A DNA stretch of 64,000 nucleotides from Colletes latitarsis. Its lineage: Eukaryota; Arthropoda; Insecta; Hymenoptera; Colletidae. This document shows positions 10,251-22,272 of this stretch, piece after piece (within the stretch, counting starts at the first letter, position 1; each line of letters starts with the position of its first letter). The stretch lies in assembly GCF_051014445.1 (NCBI RefSeq), contig NW_027488365.1, positions 45,332,001 through 45,396,000 of the forward strand, written 5' to 3'. A program made the translations under genes and the position numbers. The notes under the pieces were generated by a model, which saw only the letters and a list, made by a program, of their open reading frames with translations, did no database searches and was not told the origin of the DNA.

Positions 10251-13200
10251 CAGATCCTGGGGTTTTTTCGTGTTTGAATCACGTAGTAATGTGGTAACAC
10301 ACTGAAGCAGTCAATTAAACCTGGTTTCGATCAATATTTTAGAGGATAACACCGGTTAGGTCTGGGTTAGGTCTGGGATATGCGCGCATCTGGCTTATGC
10401 TTTCGCCTTTTTCGCAAACTTGTTGGCCAGATCCTGGGTTTTTTCCGTGTTTGAATCACGTAGTAATGTTGTACCACACTGAGGCAGTCAATTAAACCTG
10501 GATTCGGACAGTATTTTAGAGGATAACCCCGGTTAGGTCTGGGTTAGGTCTGGGTTATGCCCGCATCTGGCTCATGATTTTGCCTTCTTCGCATACTTGT
10601 TGGCCAGATCCTGGGTTTTTTTCGTGTTTGAATCACGTAGTAATGTTGTACCACACTGAGGCAGTCAATAAAACCTGGATTCGGACAGTATTTTAGAGGA
10701 TAACACCGGTTAGGTCTGGGTTAGGTCTGGGTTATGCCCGCATCTGGCTCATGATTTCGCCTTTTTCGCAAACTTGTTGGCCAGATCCTGGGTATTTTCC
10801 GTGTTTGAAGCACGTAGTAATGTGGTAATACACTGAAGCAGTCAATTAAACCTGGTTTCGATCAATATTTTAGAGGATAACACCGGTTAGGTCTGGGTTA
10901 GGTCTGGGTTATGCCCGCATCTGGCTCATGATTTTGCCTTCTTCGCATACTTGTTGGCCAGATCCTGGGTTTTTTTCGTGTTTGAATCACGTAGTAATGT
11001 TGTACCACACTGAGGCAGTCAATTAAACCTGGATTCGGACAGTATTTTAGAGGATAACACCGGTTAGGTCTGGGTTAGGTCTGGGTTATGCCCGCATCTG
11101 GCTCATGATTTCGCCTTTTTCGCAAACTTGTTGGCCAGATCCTGGGTATTTTCCGTGTTTGAAACACGTAGTAATCTGGTTACACACTGAAGCAGTCAAT
11201 TAAACCTGGTTTCGATCAATATTTTAGAGGATAACACCGGTTAGGTCTGGGTTAGGTCTGGCTCATGATTTTGCCTTCTTCGCATACTTGTTGGCCAGAT
11301 CCTGGGTTTTTTCCGTGTTTGATCACGCAGTAATGTGGTAACACACTGACGCAGTCAATAAAACCTGGTTTCGATCAATATTTTAGAGGATAACACCGGT
11401 TAGGTCTGGGTTAGGTCTGGGATTTGCGCGCATCTGGCTTATACTTTCGCCTTTTTCGCAAACTTGTTGGCCAGATCCTGGGTATTTTCCGTGTTTGAAT
11501 CACGCAATAATGTGGTAACACACTGAAGCAGTGAATTAAACCTGGTTTCGATCAATATTTCAGAGTATAACACCGGTTAGGTCTGGGTTAGGTCTGGGTT
11601 ATGCCCGCATCTGGCTCATGATTTTGCCTTCTTCGCATACTTGTTGGCCAGATCCTGGGTTTTTTTCGTGTCTGAATCACGTAGTAATGTGGTAATACAC
11701 TGAAGCAGTCATTTAAACCTGGTTTCGATCAATATTTCAGAGGATAACACCGGTTAGGTCTGGGTTAGGTCTGGGATATGCACGCATCTGGCTTATGCTT
11801 TCGCCTTTTTCGCAAACTTGTTGGCCAGATCCTGGGTTTTTTCCGTGTTTGAATCACGTAGTAATGTTGTACCACACTGAGGCAGTCAATTAAACCTGGA
11901 TTCGGACAGTATTTTAGAGGATAACACCGGTTAGGTCTGGGTTAGGTCTGGGTTATGCCCGCATCTGGCTCATGATTTGCCTTCTTCGCATACTTGTTGG
12001 CCAGATCCTGGGTTTTTTTCGTGTTTCAATCACGTAGTAGTGTGGTAACACACTGAAGCTGTCAATTAAACCTGGTTTCGATCAATATTTTAGAGGATAA
12101 CACCGGTTAGGTCTGGGTTAGGTCCGGGATATGCCCGCATCGGGCTCATGATTTTGCCTTCTTCGCATACTTGTTGGCCAGATCCTGGGTTTTTTCGTGT
12201 TTGAATCACGTAGTAATGTGGTAACACACTGAAGCTGTCAATTAAACCTGGTTTCGATCAATATTTTAGAGGATAACACCGGTTAGGTCTGGGTTAGGTC
12301 TGGGTTATGCCCGCATCTGGCTCATGATTGTGCCTCCTTCGCATACTTGTTGGCCAGATCCAGGGTTTTTTTCGTGTTTGAATCACGTAGTAATGTGGTA
12401 ACACACTGAAGCTGTCAATTAAACCTGGTTTCGATCAATATTTTAGAGGATAACACCGGTTAGGTCTGGGTTAGGTCTGGGTTATGCAAGCATCTGGCTC
12501 ATGATTTTGCCTTCTTCGCATACTTGTTGGCCAGATCCTGGGTTTTTTTCCTGTTTGAATCACGTAGTAATGTGGTAACACACTGAAGCTGTCAATTAAA
12601 CCTGGTTTCGATCAATATTTTAGAGGATAACACCGGTTAGGTCTGGGTTAAGTCCGGGATATGCCCGCATCTGGCTCATGATTTTGCCTTCTTCGCATAC
12701 TTGTTGGCCAGATCCTGGGTATTTTCCGTGTTTGAAATACGTAGTAATGTGGTAACACACTGAAGCAGTCAATAAAACCTGGTTTCGATCAATATTTTAG
12801 AGGATAACACCGGTTAGGTCGGGGTTAGGTCTGGGATTTGCGCGCATCTGGCTTATACTTTCGCCATTTTCGCAAACTTGTTGGCCAGATCCTGGGTTTT
12901 TTCCGTGTTTGAATCAGGTAGTAATGTTGTACCACACTGAGGCAGTCAATTAAACCTGGATTCGGACAGTATTTTAGAGGATAACACCGGTTAGGTCTGG
13001 GTTAGGTCTGGGATATGCGCGCATCTGGCTTATACTTTCACCTTTTTCGCAAACTTGTTGGCCAGATCCTGGGTTTTTTTCGTGTTTGAATCACGTAGTA
13101 ATGTGGTAATACACTGAAGCAGTCAATTAAACCTGGTTTCGATCAATATTTTAGAGGATAACACCGGTTAGGTCTGGGTTAGGTGTGGGATATGCACGCA

Positions 13201-14679
13201 TCTGGCTTATGCTTTCGCCTTTTTCGCAAACCTGTTGGCCAGATCCTGGGTTTTTTCCGTGTTTGAATCACGTAGTAACGTTGTACCACACTGAGGCAGT
13301 CAATAAAACCTGGATTCGGACAGTATTTTAGAGGATAACACCGGTTAGGTCTGGGTTAGGTCTGGGTTATGCCCGCATCTGGCTCATGATTTGCCTTCTT
13401 CGCATACTTGTTGGCCAGATCCTGGGTTTTTTTCGTGTTTCAATCACGTAGTAATGTGGTAACACACTGAAGCTGTCAATTAAGCCTGGTTTCGATCAAT
13501 ATTTTAGAGGATAACACCGGTTAGGTCTGGGTTAGGTCCGGGATATGCCCGCATCTGGCTCATGATTTTGCCTTGTTCGCATACTTGTTGGCCAGATCCT
13601 GGGTATTTTCCGTGTTTGAAACACGTAGTAATGTGGTAACACACTGAAGCAGTCAATAAAACCTGGTTTCGATCAATATTTTGGAGGATAACACCGGTTA
13701 GGTCTGGGTTAGGACTGGGATTTGCGCGCATCTGGCTTATACTTTCGCCTTTTTCGCAAACTTGTTGGCCAGATCCTGGGTTTTTTCCGTGTTTGAATCA
13801 CGTAGTAATGTTGTACCACACTGAGGCAGTCAATTAAACCTGGATTCGGACAGTATTTTAGAGGATAACACCGGTTAGGTCTGGGTTAGGTCTGGGATAT
13901 GCGCGCATCTGGCTTATACTTTCACCTTTTTCGCAAACTTGTTGGCCAGATCCTGGGTTTTTTTCGTGTTTGAATCACGTAGTAATGTGGTAATACACTG
14001 AAGCAGTCAATTAAACCTGGTTTCGATCAATATTTTAGAGGATAACACCGGTTAGGTCTGGGTTAGGTCTGGGATATGCGCGCATCTGGCTTATACTTTC
14101 ACCTTTTTCGCAAACTTGTTGGCCAGATCCTGGGTTTTTTTCGTGTTTGAATCACGTAGTAATGTGGTAATACACTGAAGCAGTCAATTAAACCTGGTTT
14201 CGATCAATATTTTAGAGGATAACACCGGTTAGGTCTGGGTTAGGTGTGGGATATGCACGCATCTGGCTTATGCTTTCGCCTTTTTCGCAAACCTGTTGGC
14301 CAGATCCTGGGTTTTTTCCGTGTTTGAATCACGTAGTAACGTTGTACCACACTGAGGCAGTCAATAAAACCTGGATTCGGACAGTATTTTAGAGGATAAC
14401 ACCGGTTAGGTCTGGGTTAGGTCTGGGTTATGCCCGCATCTGGCTCATGATTTGCCTTCTTCGCATACTTGTTGGCCAGATCCTGGGTTTTTTTCGTGTT
14501 TCAATCACGTAGTAATGTGGTAACACACTGAAGCTGTCAATTAAACCTGGTTTCGATCAATATTTTAGAGGATAACACCGGTTAGGTCTGGGTTAAGTCC
14601 GGGATATGCCCGCATCTGGCTCATGATTTTGCCTTCTTCGCATACTTGTTGGCCAGATCCTGGGTTTTTTTCCGTGTTT
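10251..14679 (+). repeat. Left-block derivative, third segment
   Basis: About 25 monomers with three origins visible. The part to about 11,970 recurs at 15,551-17,270 (offset 5,300; GGATAACCCC 10,521 to 15,821). The part 11,971-13,270 recurs at 19,742-21,041 (offset 7,771; CGGGCTCATG 12,141 to 19,912, GTTATGCAAG 12,481 to 20,252, TCGCCATTTT 12,861 to 20,632, GAATCAGGTA 12,911 to 20,682). A stretch of about 0.64 kb starting near 12,980 is duplicated locally 1,061 bp later (AGGTGTGGGA 13,181 to 14,242). CTTTCACC monomers at about 13,900 and 14,080 are a one-monomer duplication. Confidence 0.85.
11251..11270 (+). repeat. 17-bp deletion between TCTGG direct repeats
   Basis: The second 11-mer ends as TTAGGTCTGG and runs straight into CTCATGATT. 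The 17 bases from GTTATGCC to ATCTGG are missing. Both ends of the lost piece have TCTGG, so slippage or recombination between these 5-bp repeats is the simple explanation. The monomer is about 160 bp. The same lesion is at 16,551 and 19,022. Confidence 0.9.
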
Positions 14680-14685
14680 GAAACA
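12980..14685 (+). repeat. Six-monomer tandem duplication, 1,061-bp step
   Basis: The stretch from about 12,980 to 13,620 is repeated at about 14,041 to 14,681. Matching rare features are CTTTCACC, AGGTGTGGGA (13,181 and 14,242), TAACGTTGTACC (about 13,278 and 14,339), AGTCAATAAAACCTGGATTC and CATGATTTGCC. The copies have since diverged a little: AATTAAGCC versus AATTAAACC, and TTAGGTCCGGG versus TTAAGTCCGGG. Confidence 0.82.
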
Positions 14686-15467
14686 CGTAGTAATGTGGTT
14701 ACACACTGAAGCAGTCAATTAAACCTGGTTTCGATCAATATTTCAGAGTATAACACCGGTTAGGTCTGGGTTAGGTCTGGGATATGCGCGCATCTGGCTT
14801 ATACTTTCGCCTTTTTCGCAAACTTGTTGGCCAGATCCTGGGTATTTTCCGTGTTTGAATCCTGTAGTAATGTGGTAACACACTGAAACAGTCAATTAAA
14901 CCTGGTTTCGATCAATATTTCAGAGTATAACACCGGTTAGGTCTGGGTTAGGTCTGGGATTTGCGCGCATCTGGCGTATACTTCCGCCTTTTTCGCAAAC
15001 TTGTTGGCCAGATCCTGGGTATTTTCCGTGTTTGAAACACGTAGTAATGTGGTAACACACTGAAGCTGTCAATTAAACCTGGTTTCGATCAATATTTTAG
15101 AGGATAACACCGGTTAGGTCTGGGTTAGGTCTGGGTTATGCCCGCATCTGGCTCATGATTTTGCCTTCTTCGCATACTTGTTGGCCAGATCCTGGGTTTT
15201 TTTCGTGTTTCAATCACGTAGTAATGTGGTAACACACTGAGGCAGTCTATTAAACCTGGATTCGGACAGTATTTTAGAGGATAACACCGGTTCGGTCTGG
15301 GTTAGGTCTGGGTTATGCCCGCATCTGGCTCATGATTTTGCCTTCTTCGCATACTTGTTGGCCAGATCCTGGGTTTTTTTCGTGTTTGAATCACGTAGTA
15401 ATGTGGTAATACACTGAAGCAGTCAATTAAACCTGGTTTCGATCAATATTTTAGAGGATAACACCGG

Positions 15468-15500
15468 TTAGGTCTGGGTTAGGTCTGGGTTAGGTCTGGG
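15468..15500 (+). repeat. Three-unit telomere-like tract
   Basis: Three perfect 11-mers, exactly 5,300 bp after the tract at 10,168. Confidence 0.95.
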
Positions 15501-16550
15501 TTATGCCCGCATCTGGCTCATGATTTTGCCTTCTTCGCATACTTGTTGGCCAGATCCTGGGGTTTTTTCGTGTTTGAATCACGTAGTAATGTGGTAACAC
15601 ACTGAAGCAGTCAATTAAACCTGGTTTCGATCAATATTTTAGAGGATAACACCGGTTAGGTCTGGGTTAGGTCTGGGATATGCGCGCATCTGGCATATGC
15701 TTTCGCCTTTTTCGCAAACTTGTTGGCCAGATCCTGGGTTTTTTCCGTGTTTGAATCACGTAGTAATGTTGTACCACACTGAGGCAGTCAATTAAACCTG
15801 GATTCGGACAGTATTTTAGAGGATAACCCCGGTTAGGTCTGGGTTAGGTCTGGGTTATGCCCGCATCTGGCTCATGATTTTGCCTTCTTCGCATACTTGT
15901 TGGCCAGATCCTGGGTTTTTTTCGTGTTTGAATCACGTAGTAATGTTGTACCACACTGAGGCAGTCAATAAAACCTGGATTCGGACAGTATTTTAGAGGA
16001 TAACACCGGTTAGGTCTGGGTTAGGTCTGGGTTATGCCCGCATCTGGCTCATGATTTCGCCTTTTTCGCAAACTTGTTGGCCAGATCCTGGGTATTTTCC
16101 GTGTTTGAAACACGTAGTAATGTGGTAATACACTGAAGCAGTCAATTAAACCTGGTTTCGATCAATATTTTAGAGGATAACACCGGTTAGGTCTGGGTTA
16201 GGTCTGGGTTATGCCCGCATCTGGCTCATGATTTTGCCTTCTTCGCATACTTGTTGGCCAGATCCTGGGTTTTTTTCGTGTTTGAATCACGTAGTAATGT
16301 TGTACCACACTGAGGCAGTCAATTAAACCTGGATTCGGACAGTATTTTAGAGGATAACACCGGTTAGGTCTGGGTTAGGTCTGGGTTATGCCCGCATCTG
16401 GCTCATGATTTCGCCTTTTTCGCAAACTTGTTGGCCAGATCCTGGGTATTTTCCGTGTTTGAAACACGTAGTAATGTGGTTACACACTGAAGCAGTCAAT
16501 TAAACCTGGTTTCGATCAATATTTTAGAGGATAACACCGGTTAGGTCTGG

Positions 16551-16570
16551 GTTAGGTCTGGCTCATGATT
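16551..16570 (+). repeat. 17-bp deletion, inherited copy
   Basis: Same TTAGGTCTGG / CTCATGATT junction as at 11,251, at an offset of exactly 5,300 bp. Confidence 0.92.
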
Positions 16571-17938
16571 TTGCCTTCTTCGCATACTTGTTGGCCAGAT
16601 CCTGGGTTTTTTCAGTGTTTGATCACGCAGTAATGTGGTAACACACTGACGCAGTCAATAAAACCTGGTTTCGATCAATATTTTAGAGGATAACACCGGT
16701 TAGGTCTGGGTTAGGTCTGGGATTTGCGCGCATCTGGCTTATACTTTCGCCTTTTTCGCAAACTTGTTGGCCAGATACTGGGTATTTTCCGTGTTTGAAT
16801 CACGCAATAATGTGGTAACACACTGAAGCAGTCAATTAAACCTGGTTTCGATCAATATTTCAGAGGATAACACCGGTTAGGTCTGGGTTAGGTCTGGGTT
16901 ATGCCCGCATCTGGCTCATGATTTTGCCTTCTTCGCATACTTGTTGGCCAGATCCTGGGTTTTTTTCGTGTCTGAATCACGTAGTAATGTGGTAATACAC
17001 TGAAGCAGTCATTTAAACCTGGTTTCGATCAATATTTCAGAGGATAACACCGGTTAGGTCTGGGTTAGGTCTGGGATATGCACGCATCTGGCTTATGCTT
17101 TCGCCTTTTTCGCAAACTTGTTGGCCAGATCCTGGGTTTTTTCCGTGTTTGAATCACGTAGTAATGTTGTACCACACTGAGGCAGTCAATTAAACCTGGA
17201 TTCGGACAGTATTTTAGAGGATAACACCGGTTAGGTCTGGGTTAGGTCTGGGTTATGCCCGCATCTGGCTCATGATTTTGCCTTCTTCGCATACTTGTTG
17301 GCCAGATCCTGGGTTTTTTTCGTGTCTGAATCACGTAGTAATGTGGTAATACACTGAAGCAGTCATTTAAACCTGGTTTCGATCAATATTTCAGAGGATA
17401 ACACCGGTTAGGTCTGGGTTAGGTCTGGGATTTGCGCGCATCTGGCTTATACTTCCGCCTTTTTCGCAAACTTGTTGGCCAGATCCTGGGTATTTTCCGT
17501 GTTTGAAACACGTAGTAATGTGGTAACACACTGAAGCTGTCAATTAAATCTGGTTTCGATCAATATTTTAGAGGATAACACCGGTTAGGTCTGGGTTAGG
17601 TCTGGGTTATGCCCGCATCTGGCTCATGATTTTGCCTTCTTCGCATACTTGTTGGCCAGATCCTGGGTTTTTTTCGTGTTTCAATCACGTAGTAATGTGG
17701 TAACACACTGAGGCAGTCTATTAAACCTGGATTCGGACAGTATTTTAGAGGATAACACCGGTTCGGTCTGGGTTAGGTCTGGGTTATGCCCGCATCTGGC
17801 TCATGATTTTGCCTTCTTCGCATACTTGTTGGCCAGATCCTGGGTTTTTTTCGTGTTTGAATCACGTAGTAATGTGGTAATACACTGAAGCAGTCAATTA
17901 AACCTGGTTTCGATCAATATTTTAGAGGATAACACCGG

Positions 17939-17971
17939 TTAGGTCTGGGTTAGGTCTGGGTTAGGTCTGGG
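17939..17971 (+). repeat. Three-unit telomere-like tract
   Basis: Three perfect 11-mers, exactly 2,471 bp after the tract at 15,468. Confidence 0.95.
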
Positions 17972-19021
17972 TTATGCCCGCATCTGGCTCATGATTTTGC
18001 CTTCTTCGCATACTTGTTGGCCAGATCCTGGGGTTTTTTCGTGTTTGAATCACGTAGTAATGTGGTAACACACTGAAGCAGTCAATTAAACCTGGTTTCG
18101 ATCAATATTTTAGAGGATAACACCGGTTAGGTCTGGGTTAGGTCTGGGATATGCGCGCATCTGGCATATGCTTTCGCCTTTTTCGCAAACTTGTTGGCCA
18201 GATCCTGGGTTTTTTCCGTGTTTGAATCACGTAGTAATGTTGTACCACACTGAGGCAGTCAATTAAACCTGGATTCGGACAGTATTTTAGAGGATAACCC
18301 CGGTTAGGTCTGGGTTAGGTCTGGGTTATGCCCGCATCTGGCTCATGATTTTGCCTTCTTCGCATACTTGTTGGCCAGATCCTGGGTTTTTTTCGTGTTT
18401 GAATCACGTAGTAATGTTGTACCACACTGAGGCAGTCAATAAAACCTGGATTCGGACAGTATTTTAGAGGATAACACCGGTTAGGTCTGGGTTAGGTCTG
18501 GGTTATGCCCGCATCTGGCTCATGATTTCGCCTTTTTCGCAAACTTGTTGGCCAGATCCTGGGTATTTTCCGTGTTTGAAACACGTAGTAATGTGGTAAT
18601 ACACTGAAGCAGTCAATTAAACCTGGTTTCGATCAATATTTTAGAGGATAACACCGGTTAGGTCTGGGTTAGGTCTGGGTTATGCCCGCATCTGGCTCAT
18701 GATTTTGCCTTCTTCGCATACTTGTTGGCCAGATCCTGGGTTTTTTTCGTGTTTGAATCACGTAGTAATGTTGTACCACACTGAGGCAGTCAATTAAACC
18801 TGGATTCGGACAGTATTTTAGAGGATAACACCGGTTAGGTCTGGGTTAGGTCTGGGTTATGCCCGCATCTGGCTCATGATTTCGCCTTTTTCGCAAACTT
18901 GTTGGCCAGATCCTGGGTATTTTCCGTGTTTGAAACACGTAGTAATGTGGTTACACACTGAAGCAGTCAATTAAACCTGGTTTCGATCAATATTTTAGAG
19001 GATAACACCGGTTAGGTCTGG

Positions 19022-19041
19022 GTTAGGTCTGGCTCATGATT
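19022..19041 (+). repeat. 17-bp deletion, inherited copy
   Basis: Third instance of the deletion junction, exactly 2,471 bp after the one at 16,551. Confidence 0.92.
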
Positions 19042-19741
19042 TTGCCTTCTTCGCATACTTGTTGGCCAGATCCTGGGTTTTTTCAGTGTTTGATCACGCA
19101 GTAATGTGGTAACACACTGACGCAGTCAATAAAACCTGGTTTCGATCAATATTTTAGAGGATAACACCGGTTAGGTCTGGGTTAGGTCTGGGATTTGCGC
19201 GCATCTGGCTTATACTTTCGCCTTTTTCGCAAACTTGTTGGCCAGATACTGGGTATTTTCCGTGTTTGAATCACGCAATAATGTGGTAACACACTGAAGC
19301 AGTCAATTAAACCTGGTTTCGATCAATATTTCAGAGGATAACACCGGTTAGGTCTGGGTTAGGTCTGGGTTATGCCCGCATCTGGCTCATGATTTTGCCT
19401 TCTTCGCATACTTGTTGGCCAGATCCTGGGTTTTTTTCGTGTCTGAATCACGTAGTAATGTGGTAATACACTGAAGCAGTCATTTAAACCTGGTTTCGAT
19501 CAATATTTCAGAGGATAACACCGGTTAGGTCTGGGTTAGGTCTGGGATATGCACGCATCTGGCTTATGCTTTCGCCTTTTTCGCAAACTTGTTGGCCAGA
19601 TCCTGGGTTTTTTCCGTGTTTGAATCACGTAGTAATGTTGTACCACACTGAGGCAGTCAATTAAACCTGGATTCGGACAGTATTTTAGAGGATAACACCG
19701 GTTAGGTCTGGGTTAGGTCTGGGTTATGCCCGCATCTGGCT

Positions 19742-22272
19742 CATGATTTGCCTTCTTCGCATACTTGTTGGCCAGATCCTGGGTTTTTTTCGTGTTTCAA
19801 TCACGTAGTAGTGTGGTAACACACTGAAGCTGTCAATTAAACCTGGTTTCGATCAATATTTTAGAGGATAACACCGGTTAGGTCTGGGTTAGGTCCGGGA
19901 TATGCCCGCATCGGGCTCATGATTTTGCCTTCTTCGCATACTTGTTGGCCAGATCCTGGGTTTTTTCGTGTTTGAATCACGTAGTAATGTGGTAACACAC
20001 TGAAGCTGTCAATTAAACCTGGTTTCGATCAATATTTTAGAGGATAACACCGGTTAGGTCTGGGTTAGGTCTGGGTTATGCCCGCATCTGGCTCATGATT
20101 GTGCCTTCTTCGCATACTTGTTGGCCAGATCCAGGGTTTTTTTCGTGTTTGAATCACGTAGTAATGTGGTAACACACTGAAGCTGTCAATTAAACCTGGT
20201 TTCGATCAATATTTTAGAGGATAACACCGGTTAGGTCGGGGTTAGGTCTGGGTTATGCAAGCATCTGGCTCATGATTTTGCCTTCTTCGCATACTTGTTG
20301 GCCAGATCCTGGGTTTTTTTCCTGTTAGAATCACGTAGTAATGTGGTAACACACTGAAGCTGTCAATTAAACCTGGTTTCGATCAATATTTTAGAGGATA
20401 ACACCGGTTAGGTCTGGGTTAAGTCCGGGATATGCCCGCATCTGGCTCATGATTTTGCCTTCTTCGCATACTTGTTGGCCAGATCCTGGGTATTTTCCGT
20501 GTTTGAAATACGTAGTAATGTGGTAACACACTGAAGCAGTCAATAAAACCTGGTTTCGATCAATATTTTAGAGGATAACACCGGTTAGGTCTGGGTTAGG
20601 TCTGGGATTTGCGCGCATCTGGCTTATACTTTCGCCATTTTCGCAAACTTGTTGGCCAGATCCTGGGTTTTTTCCGTGTTTGAATCAGGTAGTAATGTTG
20701 TACCACACTGAGGCAGTCAATTAAACCTGGATTCGGACAGTATTTTAGAGGATAACACCGGTTAGGTCTGGGTTAGGTCTGGGATATGCGCGCATCTGGC
20801 TTATACTTTCACCTTTTTCGCAAACTTGTTGGCCAGATCCTGGGTTTTTTTCGTGTTTGAATCACGTAGTAATGTGGTAATACACTGAAGCAGTCAATTA
20901 AACCTGGTTTCGATCAATATTTTAGAGGATAACACCGGTTAGGTCTGGGTTAGGTGTGGGATATGCACGCATCTGGCTTATGCTTTCGCCTTTTTCGCAA
21001 ACCTGTTGGCCAGATCCTGGGTTTTTTCCGTGTTTGAATCACGTAGTAATGTGGTAACACACTGAAGCAGTCAATAAAACCTGGTTTCGATCAATATTTT
21101 GGAGGATAACACCGGTTAGGTCTGGGTTAGGACTGGGATTTGCGCGCATCTGGCTTATACTTTCGCCTTTTTCGCAAACTTGTTGGCCAGATCCTGGGTT
21201 TTTTCCGTGTTTGAATCACGTAGTAATGTTGTACCACACTGAGGCAGTCAATTAAACCTGGATTCGGACAGTATTTTAGAGGATAACACCGGTTAGGTCT
21301 GGGTTAGGTCTGGGATATGCGCGCATCTGGCTTATACTTTCACCTTTTTCGCAAACTTGTTGGCCAGATCCTGGGTTTTTTTCGTGTTTGAATCACGTAG
21401 TAATGTGGTAATACACTGAAGCAGTCAATTAAACCTGGTTTCGATCAATATTTTAGAGGATAACACCGGTTAGGTCTGGGTTAGGTGTGGGATATGCACG
21501 CATCTGGCTTATGCTTTCGCCTTTTTCGCAAACCTGTTGGCCAGATCCTGGGTTTTTTCCGTGTTTGAATCACGTAGTAACGTTGTACCACACTGAGGCA
21601 GTCAATAAAACCTGGATTCGGACAGTATTTTAGAGGATAACACCGGTTAGGTCTGGGTTAGGTCTGGGTTATGCCCGCATCTGGCTCATGATTTGCCTTC
21701 TTCGCATACTTGTTGGCCAGATCCTGGGTTTTTTTCGTGTTTCAATCACGTAGTAATGTGGTAACACACTGAAGCTGTCAATTAAACCTGGTTTCGATCA
21801 ATATTTTAGAGGATAACACCGGTTAGGTCTGGGTTAGGTCCGGGATATGCCCGCATCTGGCTCATGATTTTGCCTTGTTCGCATACTTGTTGGCCAGATC
21901 CTGGGTATTTTCCGTGTTTGAAACACGTAGTAATGTGGTAACACACTGAAGCAGTCAATAAAACCTGGTTTCGATCAATATTTTGGAGGATAACACCGGT
22001 TAGGTCTGGGTTAGGACTGGGATTTGCGCGCATCTGGCTTATACTTTCGCCTTTTTCGCAAACTTGTTGGCCAGATCCTGGGTTTTTTCCGTGTTTGAAT
22101 CACGTAGTAATGTTGTACCACACTGAGGCAGTCAATTAAACCTGGATTCGGACAGTATTTTAGAGGATAACACCGGTTAGGTCTGGGTTAGGTCTGGGAT
22201 ATGCGCGCATCTGGCTTATACTTTCACCTTTTTCGCAAACTTGTTGGCCAGATCCTGGGTTTTTTTCGTGTT
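19742..22272 (+). repeat. Left-block derivative with monomer losses
   Basis: Copies 11,971-13,270 at offset 7,771 as far as about 21,041. It then skips two monomers (TTGGAGGATA 13,681 to 21,099, offset 7,418) and a further one (AGGTGTGGGA 14,242 to 21,483, offset 7,241). From 21,483 to about 22,272 it also matches 13,181-13,970 at offset 8,302, including the rare CCTTGTTCGC (13,571 and 21,873) and TTGGAGGATA (13,681 and 21,983). The two 75-codon minus-strand open frames, 13,504-13,731 and 21,806-22,033, are identical because of this 8,302-bp copy. Confidence 0.85.

Larger units (their letters stand above)
14680..17400 (+). repeat. Left block, 5,300-bp-offset copy and first 2,471-bp unit
   Basis: Matches 9,380-11,970 at a constant 5,300-bp offset up to about 17,270. 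From about 14,930 it is also the first member of a 2,471-bp tandem pair. Markers of that pair are TGGCATATGC (15,691 and 18,162), TTTCAGTGTTT after CCTGGG (16,601 and 19,072) and CCAGATACTG (16,771 and 19,242). These three markers are absent from the 9.4-12 kb relative, so they arose after the 5,300-bp duplication and before the 2,471-bp one. Confidence 0.88.
17401..19741 (+). repeat. Second 2,471-bp tandem unit
   Basis: About 13 monomers repeating 14,930-17,270 at a constant 2,471-bp offset, including the three-unit tract (17,939), the GGTTCGG variant (17,760), the private TGGCATATGC and the 17-bp deletion (19,022). The junction region 17,281-17,400 carries GTGTCTGAATC and AGTCATTTAAACC a second time, from the monomer pair near 16,970. 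At the right end the array returns to the sequence that follows 11,970 in the older copy, so the duplication sits inside an otherwise colinear block. Confidence 0.9.

Noticed and set aside
13504..13731. 75-codon open frame on the minus strand
   Set aside because: It is a satellite read-through caused by a TAA-to-CAA variant in one monomer. The product repeats itself after 59 residues and has no recognisable domain; no promoter or start context supports it.
21806..22033. Second identical 75-codon open frame on the minus strand
   Set aside because: An exact copy of the first frame brought along by the 8,302-bp segment duplication. Identity reflects recent duplication and not coding constraint.
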